A stretch of DNA of 64,000 bases, taken from positions 310,001 to 374,000 of the forward strand of contig VFIW01000025.1 of the NCBI GenBank assembly GCA_006386115.1. Reading direction: 5' to 3'. This DNA comes from Globisporangium splendens. Its lineage: Eukaryota > Oomycota > Peronosporomycetes > Pythiales > Pythiaceae. Below, piece by piece: positions 30,474-40,000 of this stretch (positions within the stretch are counted from its first letter, which is position 1; each line of letters opens with the position of its first letter). The translations under genes and the position numbers were made by a program. Below the pieces are notes generated by a model. The model had not been told where the DNA came from. It did not search any database and saw nothing but the letters and a program-made list of their open reading frames with translations.

Positions 30474-32999
30474 ATGGCACCGACTGCGACCCCGCCGCTG
30501 AGCGTGCGTGTGTACGTGGGCGGTTTGCCGGCGGACACGAACGAGAAGGAGCTGCAGGAGCGGTTCGCGCGCTTCGTGAGTGTCGACCGCTGCCAGCTGC
30601 GCAGCGTGGAGCTGCTGGCACCCAAGGGGCTGTTCGCGCTCAACGCGGACGCGACACACCGCGGCTTCGCGTACCTGACACTCGAGGGCGACGCCGCGCC
30701 CGAGGTCGTCGAGAAGCTCATCAAGATCTACAACAAGACGAAGTGGCGGAACTCCGTGCTGCGCGTGGAGTCTGCGAAGCCCGACTACATGGTGCGCCTG
30801 CAGCAGGAGTGGCTGGAGCAGCGCGAGCGCGAGGAGATGCAGAAGGCGATCCGCGCCGAAGCGCGAGGCCTCGCGGTGCGATCGAGCGAAAAAAGCGGCG
30901 AGGAGCTGGCTGTGAATGTGGGTGTGGAGTTCCAGGGCACGAAACGCACGACGTTCGACTACGACGACCTGGATCTCGATGCGGCGTTTGCGCCGAAGAA
31001 GTCGGTGGTGAAACCTGCTGCTGTGGGATCGAATGGCTACCAGAATGTCGATGATGATGAGCCGGTGGAGCAGACAGAGACAGAAAGCAACGGTGAGGGC
31101 GACGATCAAAGTGACGAGAGCGAAGAAGAAGAGAACGATGAGGGCGATTCAGACTACTGGGGCTCCAGCGGAGACGAGCGAGACGAGTCTGCAGCGGCAC
31201 CAGCATCTTCAGGTTCGGTCGCGAAAGCACCAGTGTCTCCAGAGTCGTCGGTCGAGTCGGATGCGGTGGCGATGGATGACGTGGAAGCGTTCGTGCAGCA
31301 GATTGAGCAGGAAGAAGCCGAAGCAAAGCGTGCAGCAGCTACGACTACAACGGCTGATTCCAAGAAGAAGGAGGCACTTACGAAGGAGAAGGGTCTTGAA
31401 CAGCAAGTGGAACGGGAAGAAGCGAATGCGCGACGCATTGCGGCGCTGGAGGCCAAGATGAAGCAAAAGCAGCAGCAACAGCAGCAAGCGAAAATCGATC
31501 TCACGGCGACGAGCAACAAAAAGATCACGTTTGACGACAGCGGTAACGAAGAAGAGGAAGGCGCGCACGATGACGAGGACGAAGCAGGAGGCAGCGGTGC
31601 GATCACGAATTGGCTCGACTCGAGTGATGACGAAGAGGACGAGAAGCGCGACGACTACGGCGAGCTCCGCGATGGATCGGATACCGAGCAGGATGATAAG
31701 AAAAAGACAAAGCGCCTCGGACTGGCGTTTGACGATGACAATGACGAGGATGAAGACGCCAAGGCGTTTGCCGTGCGTCCCGAGTTTCTCGGAGAACGCG
31801 GTAAGAAACTCTTTGAGCTGCAGAAACGATTCGGCGGCGATCAGCGTTTCCGCATGGATGCGCGTTTCATCGAAGACGAGGAGAACGAGTATGGCGGTAA
31901 CGACGACTTGCTGCTTGATGACGACGAGCTCGCTGTGATCACCAATGGACCTTCAGGCGAAGTGCAGCAGTTCCAGGCCGAAGATGGCGAAGATGAGGCC
32001 GCGAAGCACGAACGCGAGTTCCTCGCCGAGCAGGATCTCTCGCTCTCGGTGATCGCTGAGTTGTTCCCAGACGTGGATGTGGAGAACATCAAGTACAAAC
32101 TGCGTGTCAAGGTCAAGAAGGATCCGATCAAGGAAGCGTCGTGGATGGGCCGGATGAAGCGCTACGATCCTCGTGACGTGCATTCGCGCAACGAGTTTGA
32201 GATTCCGATTGAGGATCTGAAGAAGCAGCAGCAGAAGGTTAGCGAGGACGACGCAAAGGATGCGTTGGTGACAGAGAAAAAGAAGAGGGAAGAGAAGGAA
32301 GTGCTGATTGGCGGCGAGCGGTTCTTCTCGACGTCGAGCAACCTCGGAAGCATGTTTACGCGTGTGCGCAAGAACTCGGAAGACGGTATCGAGGGTGAAG
32401 CCGCTCTGGATGGTGTGTTTGGCTTTTCGCGCGGATTAGATGCAAGTGGAGACGGTGAGGCGGTTTCTTCTGGCGCTGCTGGCGATGACTCTGGAGCTTC
32501 TACATTTAAGTTGAGTTCGCTCTTCGACTTCCCTGTCGAGGAAGACAAGGAGAAGAACGCGCGGCTTACTGCGATGGGTGAGACCCTCTTCGAAGACGGT
32601 GACGACCATGGCGACAACGAGGACAAGCCATGGCATTTCACCCAGTCGTTCTTTAGCGAGGAAAAAAACGACGAGGACGATGCTCACGTAGACACTGACA
32701 ACGAAGAAGACGATGAAAATGACGCTGAAGAAGGCGATGCTATGGATGGCAATACCAAGACAAAGAAGAAGGTGATTAAGAGGAGTCTGGCCGAGTTCCT
32801 GGCGTTTGGCAACACGTTCTGTGTAAACGCGGAAGGTGGCGCTGGCAGCGGGCTGCTCAACGCCAAGGACTGGTCCGAAAAGCGGAAGAAATTGACGCTC
32901 GACTTCAAGCGTAAGCGGAAAGACGCGCTTCGCAACAAGAAGAAACTCCAGCAGCGCGTGCAGAAGCAGCAGCACAAAAAGCAGAAGCTGGCGCGCTAA
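30474..32999 (+). CDS. NOL8-like nucleolar RNA-binding protein
   Basis: 841 residues from ATG 30474. An RRM domain occupies about residues 9-105 (VRVYVGGLPADT as RNP2, RGFAYLTLEG as RNP1, then NKTKWRNSVLRVESAKPDYMVRLQQEW, a NOL8 hallmark). A long acidic and coiled middle follows (Glu/Asp/Lys-rich, residues 150-480). A C-terminal block has MGRMKRYDP, matching the KRYDP region of NOL8, and the protein ends in a very basic tail suited to nucleolar retention. NOL8 family proteins act in ribosome biogenesis. The gene is alone between the arms of inverted duplication 1 and is not itself duplicated. The upstream ATG at 30363 is in frame but adds an unlikely 37 residues before the RRM. Confidence 0.82.
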   Translation: MAPTATPPLSVRVYVGGLPADTNEKELQERFARFVSVDRCQLRSVELLAPKGLFALNADATHRGFAYLTLEGDAAPEVVEKLIKIYNKTKWRNSVLRVESAKPDYMVRLQQEWLEQREREEMQKAIRAEARGLAVRSSEKSGEELAVNVGVEFQGTKRTTFDYDDLDLDAAFAPKKSVVKPAAVGSNGYQNVDDDEPVEQTETESNGEGDDQSDESEEEENDEGDSDYWGSSGDERDESAAAPASSGSVAKAPVSPESSVESDAVAMDDVEAFVQQIEQEEAEAKRAAATTTTADSKKKEALTKEKGLEQQVEREEANARRIAALEAKMKQKQQQQQQAKIDLTATSNKKITFDDSGNEEEEGAHDDEDEAGGSGAITNWLDSSDDEEDEKRDDYGELRDGSDTEQDDKKKTKRLGLAFDDDNDEDEDAKAFAVRPEFLGERGKKLFELQKRFGGDQRFRMDARFIEDEENEYGGNDDLLLDDDELAVITNGPSGEVQQFQAEDGEDEAAKHEREFLAEQDLSLSVIAELFPDVDVENIKYKLRVKVKKDPIKEASWMGRMKRYDPRDVHSRNEFEIPIEDLKKQQQKVSEDDAKDALVTEKKKREEKEVLIGGERFFSTSSNLGSMFTRVRKNSEDGIEGEAALDGVFGFSRGLDASGDGEAVSSGAAGDDSGASTFKLSSLFDFPVEEDKEKNARLTAMGETLFEDGDDHGDNEDKPWHFTQSFFSEEKNDEDDAHVDTDNEEDDENDAEEGDAMDGNTKTKKKVIKRSLAEFLAFGNTFCVNAEGGAGSGLLNAKDWSEKRKKLTLDFKRKRKDALRNKKKLQQRVQKQQHKKQKLAR

Positions 33000-33663
33000 G
33001 CAGTGGCAAATGGACATGCACACAGCGTTCGATAGTTATAGAGGGATTTTCTCTTCCGTGCAGGTTATGAGAGACATAAAATCAAGTTATATATGCATAC
33101 AGGTTTGATCTAACGTTCTACTAGCAGCGTCGTGACAGCTTTTCTCGATTCTCACGAGGTTGACAGAGTCAGACTTTCAGATTTCGAACTTCTAACAACC
33201 TACTTGTGCTGTCGTATCCAATTCACCAGCAATCAATCACACACGAACGGCCGAAAGGTGCCAGATGCATTTCAGCCATATCTAAGAGCCCAACTCCGTG
33301 GCAGCCGTGGACTCTACAAAGTGGACACTGCAGCGCTCATTTTGCGAAACTTTGACGTAAAGGATGCCGACTTAAGGTTGAGCGTACTGATTACGGCCAA
33401 TGCGAAAAGGTGGACGCTGAATATGCACTCAAGAGGAGGCAGGTGCGACGAGATAGTGCTCGAGCGTGTAAAGGGCGTCAACTCACTTCGCCAGGACACG
33501 TTCAATGCAATTGAGGCTCCATCCGGTTACTGCTTGAGCTTGTGCATCTGTCTGTTCTACTGGGGAGGGGGGCAGTTGACAGTACAAGCGCCGAAATGAT
33601 CTCTTCAACTGAGTCAGTCTCAGGAACTCAGAAACCTTGAGTGTTGATGACTTTCAACTTCAC
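33000..33663. other. Intergenic between the NOL8-like gene and the right arm
   Basis: A 155-codon frame at 33132-33599 is present but has no recognisable domain or coding bias. Nothing else is supported. Confidence 0.4.
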
Positions 33664-34303
33664 TGCGAATCCACATGGTGACCCCAAGAACTTGAGCTCT
33701 TCCGTCTGTCTGAACTTTTTGGATATGAGACTGTTGAAAAATAAAGTCGCAAGCGTGGAGACGAGCGGCTTCAAGTCAATTCATGTGTGGTGCAACTTGG
33801 ATCAACGCATCAGAAAACTGGGTGAGACGAACCTGGCTTCTGCATGGTAGAGGACGTGCATCGCCACTACTGCCTCTCAATTTACGTATTATAAGTCAAG
33901 TCCAAATTGCATATGCAAATAACCAGTAAAGAATGGCACAGTTGGTGTATATGAAGATAAAGTTGAATTAAGCAGGTGTGCGATTGACAGTCCACATGTG
34001 ACGAGACGTGGTCAAGAGCTCCAGTCTTCCTTGGGTCGACTGGATCGAAACGATCTGTTGAGAGCGCCGCACGCGTTCCGACTTTTTTCATTCGCGTAGG
34101 AGGATCCACCCACCGCAACCTGAGCGATCTGTTGAGAATGCCGCATGGGGTTCTGACTTTTTGCTCGTGTATGTGGATCTCCGACCGACATCCTCAGTCT
34201 GGATAGGTTGCTGCATAGACACATCTCAAAGAAGAAGCGTCTTGCGTTGCAGCAAGCCTCACCCACCAGTCAGGGCAATCGATCGACCGCATTCCAAGTG
34301 AGC

Positions 34304-34320
34304 TCATTATCCATTTCACC
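34304..34320 (+). promoter_or_regulatory. Oomycete Inr/FPR core promoter
   Basis: TCATTATCCATTTCACC, identical to the left-arm promoter, 35 bp before ATG 34355. Confidence 0.75.
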
Positions 34321-34354
34321 TCGTGCCCAACACCCATCCATCTCAATCGCAAGA

Positions 34355-35536
34355 ATGATCTCGATCAAGAACCTGTGCACACTCGCCATCGTTGCCTTCG
34401 CAGTGGCTGCAACTCCATCCTCCGTCGCGGCTGCCCAGGACGCTGCCCCACGTCACCTGCGCGTCCAAGGCGGCTACAGCAGCTCTACTGCGCAGAACAC
34501 GGGTGCTGCCACTAGCACCACCACGACCACTACCTCTGGAGGTTACGGAGGATCGACTGGGAAGACCAGCAGCGGATCTCCAAACTCAGGAACCTGGAGC
34601 AGTGGAAAGACGACGTCCGGAGGCTCGGCTACGAAGACCAGCAGCGGTGTCTCAGGTTTCGGTACGTCGAGCGGTAAAACGTTTGGAGGCTACGGAGGCT
34701 CGACGGGCAAGACCACCGCTACCAGTGGTTGGCCAAGTTCTGGCGCTGCTGCTGCTACTTCTGGTACCAAGTCTTCCGGCAGCTCTACCAGCAAGAGTAG
34801 CACCGGAGTCGCCAGTACTGGCAAGACCTCTGGAGGCTACACGTTTGGGTCGACTGGCAAGACCCAAGGTACCACAACCGCCAGCAGCAGCAGCAAGACC
34901 AGTGGCTTCGGAGGGGTCTCAAGCGGCAACACCTTTGGGGGCTTCGGTGGTTCGGCAACTAGCAAGACCACTAGCAGCGGCACCACCGGTGGGTTTGGTG
35001 GAATCTCAAGCGGCAACACCTTTGGCGGCTTCGGTGGTTTATCAACCAGCAAGACCACCGGTAGCAGCGGCAAGAGCACCAGCAGTGGATACGGTAAGAG
35101 TACGAGCAGTGGCACCACTGGTGGTTTTCCCATGGGCTTCGGCGGCGTCAGCTCCAGTGGCAAGGGTGTGCCCACGTCTACCAACTCTGGCACTGCTCCT
35201 TCGACCACCTCGAACACGGACACGAGCGCCAGTGTACCAGCCAGCGGCACCGATACGACGACGGATACTGCCTCAGGAACTGACACGACTGCTGCTGCTA
35301 CTGCGTCGCAGACTGTGAGCACCGACGATAGCGCGACGACCACGTCGTCCGAGACGACGACGACTGACGGCACTGCTACGAGCAGCGACTCGACGGCAGC
35401 TACTGACGCGCCAGCAACCACGGACAGCACGACCACGGATGCGACCACGACTAGCACGGACACTACTACCACGGATGCGACGGACAGCAACACTGCTGCG
35501 ACCACCAGCACTACCAACGGAGCGTCTCAGTACTAG
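34355..35536 (+). CDS. Secreted Gly/Ser/Thr-rich protein with RHLR motif, copy 2
   Basis: 393 residues, identical to the product of 28194-29375 at every position. The only visible coding difference is one synonymous base (Thr codon ACC versus ACT near 35450). Domain layout: signal peptide 1-27, RHLR 33-36, Gly/Ser/Thr/Lys repeats to about 290, acidic Thr/Ser/Asp tail ending GASQY. It faces away from copy 1, so the pair is divergently transcribed around the NOL8-like gene. Identity this complete in a low-complexity gene indicates very recent duplication or gene conversion. Confidence 0.85.
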   Translation: MISIKNLCTLAIVAFAVAATPSSVAAAQDAAPRHLRVQGGYSSSTAQNTGAATSTTTTTTSGGYGGSTGKTSSGSPNSGTWSSGKTTSGGSATKTSSGVSGFGTSSGKTFGGYGGSTGKTTATSGWPSSGAAAATSGTKSSGSSTSKSSTGVASTGKTSGGYTFGSTGKTQGTTTASSSSKTSGFGGVSSGNTFGGFGGSATSKTTSSGTTGGFGGISSGNTFGGFGGLSTSKTTGSSGKSTSSGYGKSTSSGTTGGFPMGFGGVSSSGKGVPTSTNSGTAPSTTSNTDTSASVPASGTDTTTDTASGTDTTAAATASQTVSTDDSATTTSSETTTTDGTATSSDSTAATDAPATTDSTTTDATTTSTDTTTTDATDSNTAATTSTTNGASQY

Positions 35537-35647
35537 ATGCGCACGATCGTTGTTGAATGTAGCCATTTTGTGTGTAGGCGTGTGTGTACCCAGAAGCCCG
35601 GACGCAGCCGCAAACATTGCCACTGCGCCAACCTGGACGTTGTGTAT

Positions 35648-36065
35648 AACGAAAACGAACATCCATTTTCAATTAACAAGCAATTTTGTGCACTATGCAA
35701 TTGTCTTAGCTCTCGTTCACTCCATCCCACATGAGCAAGCGTGACAGGCAGTCTCAGTCACGTTGTCCAGTCCAAAAGCTTGCAACCACAATTTGAAGTT
35801 GTAGTAGAGCAATCAAAGCAGGACAATCTCGAAGAGAAATGATACAAAACAGTTTGTTTTCTTTTATTTCGGCCTTTGGGTGCACTCGTTTTCACATAAT
35901 AGAACCAGAAAAAACCAAAACGCACCGCACAACAACGAACTTCATGCTATTACTCGCATAATAACGCCATTCGAAGGTCGGCAACGACACAGCAGTTCTT
36001 GTGGGTTACTGCCGTTGCCTGATTTTCCCTAACACGCTATTCTTCAGTGGCGACGCTGTCGGCGC
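35648..36065. other. Intergenic
   Basis: Lies between the convergent ends of the RHLR gene and the NAC alpha gene. It probably holds both 3' untranslated regions. AT-rich; no further feature seen. Confidence 0.45.
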
Positions 36066-37096
<1,031 letters not shown>

Positions 37097-40000
37097 CTAC
37101 TTGGACGCGGCATAGGATGGTGGCGAGTCGAACCGCCTCAAGGCCTTGGACGCACCCGCATGCACGTACGCTCCACCGCCAGGCGACTGCTGCTGATGTC
37201 GGCCGGGTGGCGACAACTTCAGCGGCGACGACTTGCTGCTGCTGTCAAAAGCGCGCGATGCATGCTGCTGCTGCGCATGATGATGATGCAGCGGCTGGAA
37301 CGGAATCGCCTCTGACGTCACCAGCGCCGCGGCGCGTTGCTGACTGTGCGAGTGCGCGCCGTACGCAGGGTACTGGTGCTGTGTTGGATACGGATGCTGC
37401 TGCGGGATGTACTGTGTCTGGTACAGCGCTGCTGCGCCTTGCGGCACCTGCTGGTACGCGCTGGGAGGTACGACTAACTCGGGCAAGATGGACTGCCACC
37501 GCTGCTCATCACTCTGGCTGCCGTTACTGTTGCTGCTGCTGCTGTTGTTAGTCGCCGGTGGTGCCGAGACTTTCTTGTGCCACACCTGCCGCGGATGCAC
37601 CAAGAGATCGGGTCGCCAGCCATCGCCACGGCCGTACGATTTCCAGCAGTGCACGAAGAAATCGTCCAATGCATCAAATGGTTCGCTGCTGCTATTTAGA
37701 TTCGAATCTGCCGTCGCCAGGAGCTGCGCGAGTCGATTGCGGCCGAGTCTGAACGCACGCTTCATGGACGGGAACCAGTCGACCGAGACGCTCCGCGCCA
37801 GATTGTTCTTCTCATCCATCGGGTCGACAATGTTGCACACACGGATCGGAAACATCGCGGCTTTGAAGCCACCTGTCGCTGTCATCGACACGTCGAAGCC
37901 ACCAAATTGGTCGTAGATGCGTCCGCGAATGTGCTCGACATCATCGACACTGAGCTTGGCATTGTACAATTCGTCGCGTCGAGCATCGCGGTTGCTGTTA
38001 TTGTTATTGTTGGGCATCGACTGTTGTTTCGCGTGGTACTGCTGTCGTTTCTTCATCACATGGGTTAGCGACGACGTCGCCGCGAGCACGTTCAAGGCGA
38101 TCGGACCATGCAGCGTCATCGCAGCTTCGTGCCACGGAAACTCGGCCATGCGGTCCAAGAACAGAAACAGCGCCTGCAACGGGTGCGTGATCTTCGCGCC
38201 ATACTGATTGAATAGTCCCATGACGACAGTATTGATCGCATACGTCGAGAATGCACCATGGCTCGAGCCGAGCACGCTGTGTGGACCAGCGTTCGTATTC
38301 GGGGACGTGGCTGCTGCTGCTCCGCCCGCGGGTCCCATCGAATAAGGCGATGTCGAACTGCCACTGCTCGCTGTATACGTGTTGCTCTCGTGGATGCACC
38401 ACGCTTTAATCAACACGAGACTCTTTTTCAGCAGATGTGCCTGTCCCACTTGAGCGTCCATTGCATCCAAGAGCATCAAGGCACCGAGTGCGCCGACGCG
38501 GTTCGCAGTCAGATCCACCGACACGTTGTCGATCGTGCACTTGATCACGCGCACATCGGCGTTGACAAACGTGACATTGCGGACTGTGTTGCCAGCTGAC
38601 GATGACGATGAGAAACTCGCTGCACTGGTGCCAGAGGCTGCGCTCGACAGCTTGCTGGCATTCGGCGAGCCGTTCAGGGATCCACCATCGGACGCGGCGA
38701 CACCACTGCTCCCAGCGAGACACAGCGCATGCAGTACGGGGAAATACCACGTTTGTTCCATCTCATTTGGCAGCAGGAGACACACGTCGAGGTCGGCGGT
38801 CGGCAAGTACGTCTTCATCGGGAACGAACCAGTCGGGAAGAATAAGACCGGCGTCCCCAGAGCGAGGTTCGCCGACTCGACGATGCGATGCACAAATGCC
38901 AGGATCTTGCGGCGTGTATGGTCTGAATCATCGTTCGGCGCTAACCAATCCACCAACACGTCCACACGACTCTCGCGCGCACGGAGTTCCTCGTGAGGAA
39001 AGTCGGTGCGAAGCGACGCAAAGCGGCCACCATCATCATTCTCAAGCTCGTCCAGCAGCTCGGTCGACTCGTTTCGCTGCTGCGCCTGCGCAAGGAGCTG
39101 TCGCAAATGCGCGATTTCCGCATCCTTCTCTTGCAGGAGCCGCTGATGTTGAAGAAACTGCTGCTGACTTTGTTCGGCTAATTGAAGCGCTTGGCCGTAC
39201 GCAATCGGTCGAATCACGAGAGACGGTGGAGGTTTATGTGTGGATCCAGCAACAGCAACATCTCTCGAGGCATCTTCACCCTGGTCCTTTTGTGGAGCTT
39301 CTTTCGCAGATGGGGAAGGTATCACAGGTCTCACTGCTGTTTTCGTTGTTGACTCGACAACCGCCGAATTATCTGGGGAAAGATGAGTCGGCTCCTGTGC
39401 CTTGGGTACACTACTTGCGTCGACAACTTCGCTCGCCAACTCTTCCAAAACTGCCCTTGCTTGATGCACTTCGTCACTTAACGACTCGATCATTTGTTTT
39501 CGCTCCGCTCGCTCCAGTGCCTGTTCGATGCCAGCTTTGTCACGCGATGCACACACTTCCAAAAAGTTTTCCCGTAATTTCTCGAGCTGCTTTTGACGTT
39601 TTTTCAGATATTTCTCATCCACAAGCACTTCCCGGATCGTTGTCGTATTCGTACCAGAAGCGTCAGTTGCTGCAGAATCGTTTGGTCCGTCTTCCGATGG
39701 ATCGTCTCCTGTATCGTCGCCTCCATCGTCATTTCCACCATCTTCACTCTGCGGATTCGATTTAGTACTATTTTCATCATCACCAGCAGCCTCCTCCTGC
39801 TCTTCTTCTCCACGTTCAGCCGCTTCATCATGAAGATCCGTGACTAAATTGTGCGTCTCCACTCGCTCATCCTCTTGATTCACTTCCTCAGAATCCATTT
39901 GATCTTCCAACTGCTCCCACATGCTCTCACACGCTTCATCGCGGGTCACCACCACTGACACTGCCGCATTCAATGATGACGATACCGCAACAGACTCCGT

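Larger units (their letters stand above)
33664..35647. repeat. Right arm of inverted duplication 1
   Basis: Partner of 28083-30072 in inverted orientation, with the whole gene 34355-35536 and its promoter duplicated. The spacer between the arms is about 3.6 kb. Confidence 0.93.

Noticed and set aside
33132..33599. 155-codon plus-strand frame between the NOL8-like gene and the right arm
   Set aside because: No recognisable domain, no codon bias, no promoter core; not reported as a gene.
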